64,000 nt of DNA, taken from Thermohalobaculum sp964576075. Lineage in GTDB: Bacteria > Pseudomonadota > Alphaproteobacteria > Rhodobacterales > Rhodobacteraceae. Position 1 is the first letter of the stretch. Each line of letters starts with the position of its first letter. Below the pieces are notes generated by a model, which was not told where the DNA came from, did no database searches, and saw only the letters and a program-made list of their open reading frames with translations. A program made the translations under genes and the position numbers. Positions 43,139-51,134 of this stretch are shown here, piece by piece. The DNA lies in the NCBI GenBank assembly GCA_964576075.1, contig CAZNTX010000008.1, positions 1 to 64,000 of the forward strand, read 5' to 3'.

Positions 43139-44038
43139 TCAGTCGGCCTCGAGGATGCGGCGGACGATCGGCATCGCCTCGCGGGCGGTCATGCCGGGGC
43201 GGAGGCGGCGGTCGTAAAGGAGCGACAGGAGCGCCGCATCGTGGTCGGTCATCAGCGCGAACTCCTCGTCGTCGTTGAAGATCGAGGGGCGGAGCGAGGG
43301 ATCGTCGCGGGCGAGGCCGAGGGTCTGCGCGATCTCCTCCTCGATGCAGGAGCGCCGCGAGAGCCCGCGCACCTCGGCGCGGATATAGACGACGGCGAAA
43401 TAGATCTCGTAGGCCCGGCGCGCGCCCGGGGCGTGGTAGTAGAACTCGGCGGCGCAGGGCCATTTCGGGTCGGCGGTCCAGGCGTCGAAGAGATCGGTGA
43501 GGGGGCGGTAGTCGGGCTCCCGGGCGAAGAGCTCGCCCACCTGCGCGCGGCCGGGGCGGTCGAGGAAGAAGACCAGCAGGTTGGGTTCGAGGGCGGCGGG
43601 GCTGATCGGCAGGCCGGTGGCGCCCGAGAGGCGGGCGGAGAAGGCGGCGAGCGCTGCGGCATCGGCGCGGTCGTAGGCGCCGAAGAGGGCGTAGCGGATC
43701 GGGCCGCCCCAGCGGGTGAGCGGCGCGTCCGAGGCGGCGTCCACCGGGCGATAGGCGCCGTCCACGATCTCGAACTCCGAGCCGAAGCCGATCTTGGCGA
43801 AATTGGCGGCGAGGTCGGCCTTGGTGTAGGGGGCGTCGATGGGGGCGCGGTCGGCGCGCAGCTTGCCGGCGGCGCGCAGATCTGCGTCCCATCGGGCGAA
43901 GTCGATCGCGGCGCCGGTCTCGGCGCAGAGGCCGAGGGCGGCGCAGAGCCCGCCGGTCTGGGCGGCGGGGCCGGAGCAGGCGCCGAGCCCTGCGGCGAGG
44001 GCGAGGGCGCCGAGAAGGGGGCGGAGGCCAGTGGTCAT
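43139..44038 (-). CDS. DUF2927 family lipoprotein
   Basis: A 299-aa protein with a lipoprotein signal peptide whose lipobox LGAC puts the lipidated Cys at 21. The mature part has an acidic SRRSCIEEEIAQTLGLARDD block near 225. The C-terminal HDAALLSLLYDRRLRPGM pattern is characteristic of DUF2927, a family with a metallopeptidase-like look but no proven function. The ATG at 44038 gives a clean signal peptide. It is divergent from the SRAP gene. Confidence 0.83.
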   Translation of the reverse strand: MTTGLRPLLGALALAAGLGACSGPAAQTGGLCAALGLCAETGAAIDFARWDADLRAAGKLRADRAPIDAPYTKADLAANFAKIGFGSEFEIVDGAYRPVDAASDAPLTRWGGPIRYALFGAYDRADAAALAAFSARLSGATGLPISPAALEPNLLVFFLDRPGRAQVGELFAREPDYRPLTDLFDAWTADPKWPCAAEFYYHAPGARRAYEIYFAVVYIRAEVRGLSRRSCIEEEIAQTLGLARDDPSLRPSIFNDDEEFALMTDHDAALLSLLYDRRLRPGMTAREAMPIVRRILEAD

Positions 44039-44130
44039 GGGGCGGAGTGAGCCCCAGTTTCCGCCGAAGATCAACCGGATCAAACGGATCGGCCGCGCGG
44101 GTGCGCGCGGGGCGGCAGAGGGAGCGGGCG

Positions 44131-44814
44131 ATGTGCGGGCGATTCGCGGTGGGCGATCCGGACCGGGCGGTCTGGGCGGAGTGGCTCGGGACGGAGGGGG
44201 AGGGGCCGTGGGCCCCGCCCAACTGGAACGTCGCGCCGACCCAGGAGGCCGCGATCGTCACCGACGAGCGCGGCCCCGGCGGGGGGCGCGTGCAGCGCCT
44301 CGCGCGCTGGGGGCTCGTGCCGCGCTGGTGGAAGAAACCGCTCGGGGAGCTCAAGGCCTCGACCTTCAACGCGCGCTCCGAGGAGGCGGCGGGAAAGCCG
44401 ATGTTCCGCGACGCCTGGGCGCGGGCGCGCTGCCTGGTGCCGGCGCTCGGCTATTACGAATGGACCGGGAAGCCGGGGGCGAAGCGGGCCTATTTCGTGA
44501 CCCTCCAGGGGAACGCGCCGGGGGTGGCCTTCGCCGGGCTCTGGGCGGAGGCGCGGGTGGAGGGGGAGCGGGTGGTCTCCTTCACGATCCTCACCTGTCC
44601 GGCGGGGCCGGGGACCGACCATCTCCATCCGCGCGCGCCGGTCATCCTCGATCCTTCCGACTGGGCGGGATGGCTCGAACGGCGCGCGGAGCCGGGGGGG
44701 CTGATGCGTGCGCCGGCGGCTGGGCGGGTCTCGGTTCGCGAGGTCGATCCGCGGGTCGGGCGCGTCTCGGAGAACGGGCCGGGGCTTCTGGAGCCTGTGG
44801 GGCTCGACCTCTGA
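44131..44814 (+). CDS. SRAP domain protein (YedK/HMCES family)
   Basis: A 227-aa SRAP protein that cross-links to abasic sites in single-stranded DNA to shield them. It begins MCGRF with catalytic Cys2 exposed after Met removal. NVAPTQ is near 32, FNARSEEA near 80, PALGYYEWTG near 107 with the active-site Glu, and HPRAPVIL near 169 with the active-site His. AGAGGGAGCGG precedes the ATG. Confidence 0.94.
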   Translation: MCGRFAVGDPDRAVWAEWLGTEGEGPWAPPNWNVAPTQEAAIVTDERGPGGGRVQRLARWGLVPRWWKKPLGELKASTFNARSEEAAGKPMFRDAWARARCLVPALGYYEWTGKPGAKRAYFVTLQGNAPGVAFAGLWAEARVEGERVVSFTILTCPAGPGTDHLHPRAPVILDPSDWAGWLERRAEPGGLMRAPAAGRVSVREVDPRVGRVSENGPGLLEPVGLDL

Positions 44815-44818
44815 GGCC

Positions 44819-44871
44819 GGCGCGGGCGGCGCCCGGCGCCGAGGCCCGGAAGCGGGCCGAGAAGCCGCGCC
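44819..44871. terminator. Two-level hairpin filling the convergent SRAP/xerD spacer
   Basis: An outer 7-bp stem GGCGCGG (44819-44825 with 44865-44871) encloses an inner 6-bp stem GGCCCG with GAAG loop (44843-44858). It lies exactly between the two stop codons and may serve both strands as terminator. No U-tract is visible. Confidence 0.5.
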
Positions 44872-44873
44872 GC

Positions 44874-45791
44874 TCAGGCGCTCCGGTCGCGGGCCAGGGG
44901 GTGGTGCTCGGCGACGAGGGCCGCGAGGCGGGCGTCGAGCACATGGGTGTAGATCTCCGTCGTCGAGAGATCCGCATGGCCGAGCAGCGCCTGCACCGAG
45001 CGCAGATCGGCCCCGCCTTCGAGGAGATGGGTGGCGAAGGCGTGGCGCAGGCCGTGGGGCGTCACCCGCTCGGGCGCGATGCCCGCCTCCGCCGCGAGCC
45101 GCTTGAGCTGGCTCCAGACGGCGGCGCGGGAGAGGTGGCTGCGTCCGCCGACCGAGGGGAAGAGCCAGGGTCCCGCCCCCTGCATTCCCTCCCGATGGGC
45201 GAGCCAGCGGGCGAGCGCCTCGCCGGCCGCCGTCCCCACCGGCACGAGCCGCTCCTGCCCGCCCTTGCCGGCGACGCGCAGCGCCCGGGGCGCGCCGCGC
45301 GCGGCGGCGAGCGGCAGGGTGACGAGTTCGGTGACGCGCAGGCCCGTCGCGTAGAGAAGCTCCACGATGCAGGCGAGGCGCAGCGCCCGGGCGGTGGCGG
45401 CCGGGCTCGCGCCGCCGGTGCGGGCGGCCTCGAGGAGGCGGCCGACCTCCGCGCGGTCGAGCACCCCGGGGGCAGCGCGGCGCGGGCTCGGGCCCCTCAG
45501 CCGGAGCGTCGGGTCGGCCGCGATCCAGCCCTCGCTCCAGGCGAAGCGGTAGAGCCGGCGGATCGCCGAGAGCCGGCGCGCGCGGGTCGAGGCGGCGCGG
45601 CCGGCCGCGTCGAGCGCGGCGAGATAGGCCTCGATCTCGTCCCGCCCGGCCGTCGCGAGGTCGCGCCCCCCGCCCGCCAGAAACCCCCGGAAATCGGCCA
45701 GATCGCGGGCATAGGCGGCGAGCGTGTTGGGCCGGGCGCCGCGCTCTGCGGCCATCGCTTCGAGGAAGGCCTCGACCCAGGCCCCGCTCAT
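44874..45791 (-). CDS. xerD: Site-specific tyrosine recombinase XerD
   Basis: A 305-aa tyrosine recombinase for chromosome-dimer resolution. A SAM-like N-terminal DNA-binding domain (about 1-88) precedes the catalytic domain. The catalytic residues are visible: Arg in ATGLRVTEL near 152, the HxxR motif in TPHGLRHAFATHLLEGG near 248, and the nucleophilic Tyr in TTEIYTHV near 283. It is located with aroK/aroB as in other Rhodobacterales. The ATG overlaps the stop of a small upstream gene (ATGA). Confidence 0.93.
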   Translation of the reverse strand: MSGAWVEAFLEAMAAERGARPNTLAAYARDLADFRGFLAGGGRDLATAGRDEIEAYLAALDAAGRAASTRARRLSAIRRLYRFAWSEGWIAADPTLRLRGPSPRRAAPGVLDRAEVGRLLEAARTGGASPAATARALRLACIVELLYATGLRVTELVTLPLAAARGAPRALRVAGKGGQERLVPVGTAAGEALARWLAHREGMQGAGPWLFPSVGGRSHLSRAAVWSQLKRLAAEAGIAPERVTPHGLRHAFATHLLEGGADLRSVQALLGHADLSTTEIYTHVLDARLAALVAEHHPLARDRSA

Positions 45792-45925
45792 TCCCCCTCC
45801 GGCAGCGGCAGCGGGCGGATCACCTCCTCCGTCGGCGCCGGCAATTCCGAGACCAGGGCGTAGACGACGAGGGCGACGAGCCCCGCGAGCATCGCCCAGA
45901 AGAGGTATTTGAGAAGCCGCCCCAT
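45788..45925 (-). CDS. Small single-pass membrane peptide upstream of xerD
   Basis: A 45-aa open frame starting MGRLLKYLFWAML, with one transmembrane segment (about 6-28) and a proline-rich acidic tail (PAPTEEVIRPLPLPEGE). Its stop overlaps the xerD start by four bases (ATGA), which implies translational coupling, and codon use matches neighbouring genes. Function is unknown. It is divergent from aroK with about 160 nt between the starts. Confidence 0.7.
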   Translation of the reverse strand: MGRLLKYLFWAMLAGLVALVVYALVSELPAPTEEVIRPLPLPEGE

Positions 45926-46085
45926 CCGCTCGACCCCATGCCTGCCGAGCGCGCCCTCGCGGCTCGGGCTTTGCGCGGGCCGGGGGGCTGGTGTATGCGG
46001 GGTGGCCCGCCGAGGCGCCCCGGCGCCCGCGGGCGGACCCTAGCCGTCCGGCGGGGCGAGGGCAATCGTCGCGGAGGGCAGCGCG

Positions 46086-46670
46086 ATGGCGGAGACACGG
46101 TCGCGGCCGGGGCTGCGGCTCTTGCGCCCGGTGGTGCTGATCGGGCTGATGGGGGCGGGCAAGAGCTCCGTCGGCCTGCGGCTCGCCGAGACGCTCGGCG
46201 CCCCCTTCGTCGACAGCGATGCGGAGATCGAGCGGGCGGCGGGGATGACGATTTCGGAGATTTTCGCGAGCCTCGGAGAGCCCGCCTTCCGCGACGGCGA
46301 GCGCCGCGTGATCGCGCGCCTCCTCGCCGAGCGCCCGCAGGTGATCGCCACCGGCGGCGGCGCCTTCCTCAACGCCGAGACCCGCGGCGCGATCGCCGAG
46401 CGTGCCGTCTCGGTCTGGCTGAAGGCCGATCTCGACACCCTCGTCGCGCGCACCGCCGGGCGCACCCACCGCCCGCTCCTCAACCAGGGCAACCCCCGCG
46501 AGATCCTCGCGCGCCTGATCGAGGAACGCTATCCGGTCTATGCCGAGGCCGACTGCCATGTGGAGAGCCTGCGCGACCAGAGCCACGAGGCGATGGCGGC
46601 GCGCATCCTCCGCGCGCTCGAGGCGCATGGGCGCGAGACCGGGGATGCGGTGATCGGGAGGGGGCCATGA
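46086..46670 (+). CDS. aroK: Shikimate kinase
   Basis: A 194-aa shikimate kinase, step five of chorismate biosynthesis. Walker A GLMGAGKSSVG lies at about 20-30, the shikimate-binding DSDAEIER near 48, TGGGAFL near 96 and the lid region RTHRPLLNQGNP near 130. The frame opens with a 15-residue extension before the kinase fold. It overlaps aroB by four bases. Confidence 0.95.
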   Translation: MAETRSRPGLRLLRPVVLIGLMGAGKSSVGLRLAETLGAPFVDSDAEIERAAGMTISEIFASLGEPAFRDGERRVIARLLAERPQVIATGGGAFLNAETRGAIAERAVSVWLKADLDTLVARTAGRTHRPLLNQGNPREILARLIEERYPVYAEADCHVESLRDQSHEAMAARILRALEAHGRETGDAVIGRGP

Positions 46671-47791
46671 GCGAGACGGATCGTGCGCGCGTCGAGGTGG
46701 CCCTCGGGGCGCGGTCCTATGCGATAGAGATCGGGCCGGGGCTGCTGGCGGAGGCCGGCCGGCGCATCGGCCCGCTCCTGCCCCGCCCGCGGACCGTGAT
46801 CGTGACCGACGCGACGGTGGCGGCCCTCCATCTCCCGGCCCTCGAGGCGGGGCTCGCGGCGGAGGGGATCGAGAGCCGGGCCATCGTGCTGCCCCCCGGC
46901 GAGGCGACGAAGTCGATGCATGTCCTCGCCTGGCTCGTCGAGCGCCTGCTCGCGCTCGAGGTCGGGCGCGACGACGTGGTGATCGCCTTCGGCGGCGGCG
47001 TGATCGGCGATCTCGCGGGCTTCGCCGCGGCGATCGCCCGGCGAGGCGTCGATTTCGTGCAGATCCCGACGACGCTCCTCGCCCAGGTGGACAGCTCCGT
47101 CGGCGGCAAGACCGGGGTGAACGCACCCCAGGGGAAGAACCTCGTCGGCGCCTTCCACCAGCCCCGGCTGGTGCTGGCCGACACCGAGGCGCTCGAGACC
47201 CTCTCCGAGCGGGAATTCCTCGCGGGCTATGCCGAGGTCGCGAAATACGGGCTTTTGGGGGATGCGGAGTTCTTCGCCCGCCTCGAGCGCGACGGGCCCG
47301 AGATCGCCCGCGGCGACCGGGCGCTCCGCGCGGCCGCGATCCGCCGCTCCTGCGAGATGAAGGCCGAGATCGTGGCGCGGGACGAGCGCGAGGCCGGCGA
47401 CCGGGCGCTCCTCAATCTCGGCCACACCTTCGGCCACGCCCTCGAAGCGGCGACGGGCTATTCCGACCGGCTGCTCCATGGCGAGGCGGTGGCGATCGGC
47501 TGCGTCCTCGCCTTCGAGGCCTCGGCCCGGATGGGGCTCTGCGCGCAGGAGGCGCCGGGGCGGGTGGCGGCCCATTTCGCCGCGATGGGCATGCGCCGCC
47601 GCCTCGCCGACATCCCCGGCCCGTTGCCCGACGCAGACGGGCTGATCGCGCTGATGGCCCAGGACAAGAAGGCCAAGGCCGGGCGCCTCGCCTTCGTCCT
47701 CGCCCGCGGCATCGGCGCGGCCTTCCTAACCCGCGAGGCCGATCTCGACGCGGTCCGCGCCGTCCTCGCCGAGGGCCTCGCCGCGCGCTGA
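46667..47791 (+). CDS. aroB: 3-dehydroquinate synthase
   Basis: A 374-aa NAD-dependent enzyme converting DAHP to 3-dehydroquinate. Family signatures are GGGVIGDLAGFAAA near 105, PTTLLAQVDSSVGGKTGVN near 132-150 and the metal-binding LGHTFGHALE near 248, with GEAVAIG following. It starts in the stop of aroK (ATGA), so the two are translated together. It converges on the pterin-type operon with a 6-nt spacer. Confidence 0.96.
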   Translation: MSETDRARVEVALGARSYAIEIGPGLLAEAGRRIGPLLPRPRTVIVTDATVAALHLPALEAGLAAEGIESRAIVLPPGEATKSMHVLAWLVERLLALEVGRDDVVIAFGGGVIGDLAGFAAAIARRGVDFVQIPTTLLAQVDSSVGGKTGVNAPQGKNLVGAFHQPRLVLADTEALETLSEREFLAGYAEVAKYGLLGDAEFFARLERDGPEIARGDRALRAAAIRRSCEMKAEIVARDEREAGDRALLNLGHTFGHALEAATGYSDRLLHGEAVAIGCVLAFEASARMGLCAQEAPGRVAAHFAAMGMRRRLADIPGPLPDADGLIALMAQDKKAKAGRLAFVLARGIGAAFLTREADLDAVRAVLAEGLAAR

Positions 47792-47797
47792 CGCGCC

Positions 47798-48574
47798 TCA
47801 GGCTGGCGGGAGCGCCAGGAGATCGGCGTGGGAGACCCGCACCTGCACCGCCCCGCGCCGCGCCACCGCCCAGGCCTCCGCCCGCGGCCCGAGCGCCGGG
47901 CGCACCGCCGCGCCGACCCCCTCGGCCAGCGCCGCGATGAGCGCCGCGTCTGCGGGCGCCGCGAGCCGCCAGTCGCTCGGTCCCTCGATCACCCTGTGCC
48001 CGGCCTCCCGGAGCAGGCCCGCCAGCGCGCCGTGCGCCTCCGGCCCGAGCGCCGGCCCGAGCCCCTTGTCGCGGCGCTGATCTGCCAGGAAGGCGGCATG
48101 GACGGCGCCGTCCTCCGGATGCGCCGGCGTCCAGTCCTCCGCCCCGGTGTAGCTCAGCACCGCCAGGAGCGGCAGCCGCCGGCGGGCGAGGGCCGCGACG
48201 AGCCGGGCGATCCAGTCCCGCCCCGCAAGGTCGAAAAGCGCCGAGGCGGCGACGAGATCGGGCCGCACCCGGTCGAGAAGCCCCTCGATCCCCCCGGCCA
48301 GATCTGCGGTCTCCGCACTCGCCACGACCCCCGGCGGCGCCTCCGCGCGCGCCAAGAGCCCCGCATCGGCATCGACGAGATGCCAACGCTGCCCCTCGGC
48401 CAGCAGCGGCGCCGTCCCGCGCATATTCGCCCCGGTCCCCGCGCCGAGATCGAGCACCCGCAGCCCCGCGCGCCCGGCGAAGGCACGCCCGAGCGCCGCC
48501 GCCACCTCCGGGTTGCGCGCCCGCGCATCGGCCGGGGCACGCAGCGCGAGCCAGTCGGCGGCGAAGTCCCCCAA
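47798..48574 (-). CDS. Class I SAM-dependent methyltransferase of the pterin-type operon
   Basis: A 258-aa protein with motif I VLDLGAGTGANMRG near 38, HLVDADAGLLA near 67 as motif II, and SALFDLAGRDWIARLV near 110. No ATG lies near the expected N-terminus. The TTG at 48574, four bases after the stop of the glycosyltransferase gene, gives LGDFAADWLALR as the opening and is the best start. It is the last gene of the four-gene operon; its substrate is unknown but likely the product of the preceding enzymes. Confidence 0.8.
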   Translation of the reverse strand: MGDFAADWLALRAPADARARNPEVAAALGRAFAGRAGLRVLDLGAGTGANMRGTAPLLAEGQRWHLVDADAGLLARAEAPPGVVASAETADLAGGIEGLLDRVRPDLVAASALFDLAGRDWIARLVAALARRRLPLLAVLSYTGAEDWTPAHPEDGAVHAAFLADQRRDKGLGPALGPEAHGALAGLLREAGHRVIEGPSDWRLAAPADAALIAALAEGVGAAVRPALGPRAEAWAVARRGAVQVRVSHADLLALPPA

Positions 48575-48578
48575 GGCC

Positions 48579-49640
48579 TCAGCGCCCCGCGAGCACGGCC
48601 GAGACGGCGCCGGCCACCTTGGCGGCGGTCTCCCCCCATCCCGGCAGCCCGGGCGCCGCGGCAGCGGCGCGCTCGGCGAGCGCCGCCCGCGCCCCCGGCT
48701 CCGCGAGGAGCGGCCGCAGAGCCGCGACGAGCTCCTCCGCATCGCCGGGCGGCACCAGCAGCGCCGCCCCCCGCGTCGCCTCCGCGATCGCCGGCACGTC
48801 TGAGCCCACCACCGGCAGCCCCCGCCCCAGCGCCTCCGCATAGGCCATCCCGAAGCCCTCGTAGCGCGAGGCGAGGACGAAGAGATCGGCCCGGTCGTAG
48901 AGCGCCGCGAGCCGGTCCGCATCCGCCGCGCCGAGGAACCTGACCCGGCCCTCGAGCCCGGCCTCCCGCGCCTCGGCCGCGAGCGCGGCGGCACAATCCG
49001 CGTCCGCCGCCGGCCCCGCGATGTCGAGCCGCCAGGGCAGGTCGGCCAGCCGGGCGAGGGCCGCGAGCAGCACGTCGTGCCCCTTGCGCGGGGTCAGGCT
49101 GCCGACGGAGAGGAGCACCGGGGCGGCCTCCCCGCTGCCGCGTGCCTTGGGCGCGGGGTCGGTCCCCGGCGGGGCGACGGTGAGCCGGTCCTCCGCCACG
49201 CCGTAGCGCTCGGCGAGGATCGCGGCCGTCGCCCGGCTCGTCGCCACCACATGGGCACACGCCCCGAGCGCCGCGCGCTCGCTCGCTTCGAGCCGCCCGG
49301 CCTCCGCCTCCGAGAGCCCGGTCTCCAGCGCGAGCGGGTGGTGGCAGAGCGCGATTACGGGCGTGCCCGCCGCCCGCAGCGTATCCGGGGAAAGCACGCC
49401 GAGGGCGAGCCCGTCGATCAGCACCGGCCAGCCCGCGGGCAGGAGCGCGAGCCGGCGCTCGGCCTCGGCGAGGGCCGCCTCGCTCGGCCGGGGAAAGCCC
49501 CCCGGCAGCGGCCAATGGCGCAGGATCAACCCCTCGCCGGGGGCCGCCTGCAGGAGCCTCCGGGCATAGCCGTAGCCCCCGCTCGGGGTCGCGAGATCGC
49601 CCGGGACCGCGAGGAGCGCCCGGGGCCGCGCCCCGCTCAC
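48579..49640 (-). CDS. Glycosyltransferase family 4 of the pterin-type operon
   Basis: A 353-aa GT-B glycosyltransferase. The N-terminal half opens with VPGDLATPSGGYGYARRLL. The inter-domain VAPPGTDPAP is near 160, LLSVGSLTPRKGHDVLLAAL near 180, and the donor site SRYEGFGMAYAEALGRGLP near 267. The GTG start overlaps the stop of the pterin-synthase-like gene (GTGA). Close coupling to a pterin-family enzyme suggests it may glycosylate a pterin-derived molecule; this is inference. Confidence 0.88.
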   Translation of the reverse strand: MSGARPRALLAVPGDLATPSGGYGYARRLLQAAPGEGLILRHWPLPGGFPRPSEAALAEAERRLALLPAGWPVLIDGLALGVLSPDTLRAAGTPVIALCHHPLALETGLSEAEAGRLEASERAALGACAHVVATSRATAAILAERYGVAEDRLTVAPPGTDPAPKARGSGEAAPVLLSVGSLTPRKGHDVLLAALARLADLPWRLDIAGPAADADCAAALAAEAREAGLEGRVRFLGAADADRLAALYDRADLFVLASRYEGFGMAYAEALGRGLPVVGSDVPAIAEATRGAALLVPPGDAEELVAALRPLLAEPGARAALAERAAAAAPGLPGWGETAAKVAGAVSAVLAGR

Positions 49641-50038
49641 GCGAGCGGCCCCTCGAACCAGGCCCGCGCCACATGGCTCTCGTGCAGCGTCACCCGGATC
49701 TTCGCGAGCCCGTCGGAGCCCGGGCCGAGCGCCCCCTCCCGCGCCGCCTCGGCCATCCGCTCGAAGATGTGGCGGCAGAGGAACTCGGTGGTGGTCAGCT
49801 TGCCCGCGAACTCGGGCCGCTCGTCGAGATTGGCGTAGTTGAGCGGCGCGAGCGCCGCGGCCAGCGCCTCCTGCGCCCGGCCGATATCGACGACGAAGGC
49901 ATGCTCGGTCAGCGCCTCGCGGAAGAAGGCGACGTCGACCACGAAGGTCGCCCCATGCATCTTCTGCGCCGGGCCGAAGACCTCGCCCGGCAGCGAGTGG
50001 GCGATCATGATATGGTCGCGGACCTCGACGGCATACAT
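49637..50038 (-). CDS. Divergent 6-pyruvoyl-tetrahydropterin synthase family protein
   Basis: A 133-aa T-fold protein of the PTPS/QueD family. One likely metal His is in MIAHS (His14) and another in KMHGATF (His28). The usual HGHN, which supplies a second His, is replaced by HGAT, and the catalytic Cys normally a few residues earlier is missing. The LTTTEFLCRHIFERM block near 81 and the C-terminal LHESHVARAWFEGP match the family. It is not a standard QueD, and no other queuosine genes are nearby. It is translationally coupled to the glycosyltransferase. Confidence 0.8.
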   Translation of the reverse strand: MYAVEVRDHIMIAHSLPGEVFGPAQKMHGATFVVDVAFFREALTEHAFVVDIGRAQEALAAALAPLNYANLDERPEFAGKLTTTEFLCRHIFERMAEAAREGALGPGSDGLAKIRVTLHESHVARAWFEGPLA

Positions 50039-50055
50039 GGGGGGCGCTCCTTCGC

Positions 50056-51039
50056 TCAGTCGTAGACGATTCGCGTGGCAATACCCGGGGCATCCGGGGC
50101 CAGCAAGGCGGCAATCCGCTCCGGCAACTCCGAGAACCGCGCCTCGCCGGTGATCAGGCAGTCGAATCGCGGGTCCGCCAGCGCCGCGAGGGCGGTCGCG
50201 AGGCGCTCGCGATGGGTGACGGCGGCGCGGCGGGGGGCGGCGACATGCCCCACCTGCGAGGAGAGGATGGCGAGGCGCTGGGAGTGGAACGCGCCGCCGA
50301 GGCGCAGCTCGACCGGGCGGTCGCCATACCAGGAGAGCTCGATCACCCGGCCCTCGAAGGCGAGCGCATCGAGGCAGGCTTGCAGCCCGGCCGCGCTCGC
50401 CGTGGTGTGGAAGGCGGCAACGTAGCCGGGGGGGAGATCCGTCGGATCGCGGAACGTCACGTTTAATTCACCGGACAGGGCCGCCCGCTCCGCTACAACA
50501 TCGGCCAGATCCACCGCGTGATCCGCCCGGCGCGCGAGCAGCCCGGCGAGGAGGCCCCCGAGGAGGCCGGCGCCCATGACGAGCACCCGAGAGCCCGGCG
50601 CGAGCGCCGCGTCCCAGATCGCGTTGAGCGCGGTCTCGGCATTCGCGGCGAGCACCGCCCGCTCCGGCGGCACTCCGTCCGGCAGCGGCAAGAGCGCCTC
50701 GGCGGGGAGGCGGAAGCGCGCCTGATGGGGATGGAGCGCGAAGACGGAGCGCCCGAGCAGCGCCTCGGGCCCTGCGGTCACGCGGCCGACGGTTGCGTAT
50801 CCGTATTTGACGGGGAAGGGAAACGCCCCTTCTTGGTGCGGCGCCCACATGCGGGCATGTTCGCTCTCCGGCACGCGGCCCTCGAAGACGAGTCGCTCGG
50901 TACCGCGGGAGAGCGCGCCATGGGTGGCCGCCACCTCGGCCCAGCCCGGGGCGAGGAGCGGCAGCGGCGTTTCGCGCAGCTCGGCCCGGCCGGGCGCGAC
51001 ATACCAGAGGGCGGGGCTCGTCTCGGGCGTCTCGGGCAT
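50056..51039 (-). CDS. MDR-superfamily zinc-type alcohol dehydrogenase-like protein
   Basis: A 327-aa medium-chain dehydrogenase/reductase. A GroES-like N-terminal half has ALSRGTERLVFEG near 42 and VKYGYATVGRV near 77. The Rossmann motif VLVMGAGLLGGLLAGL is near 151. The Cys ligands of classical zinc alcohol dehydrogenases are absent, so it may be metal-free. It is first in the operon, 17 nt before the pterin-synthase-like gene. Confidence 0.85.
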   Translation of the reverse strand: MPETPETSPALWYVAPGRAELRETPLPLLAPGWAEVAATHGALSRGTERLVFEGRVPESEHARMWAPHQEGAFPFPVKYGYATVGRVTAGPEALLGRSVFALHPHQARFRLPAEALLPLPDGVPPERAVLAANAETALNAIWDAALAPGSRVLVMGAGLLGGLLAGLLARRADHAVDLADVVAERAALSGELNVTFRDPTDLPPGYVAAFHTTASAAGLQACLDALAFEGRVIELSWYGDRPVELRLGGAFHSQRLAILSSQVGHVAAPRRAAVTHRERLATALAALADPRFDCLITGEARFSELPERIAALLAPDAPGIATRIVYD

Positions 51040-51134
51040 CGGGGCTTCTCCGGGCCGGGGCGATCGCGGCGAGGGTGCTATAGGGCGGAGCCGGCCGCCC
51101 GGTCCAGATCCCGGCAGAGAGAAGAGAGGATGCC

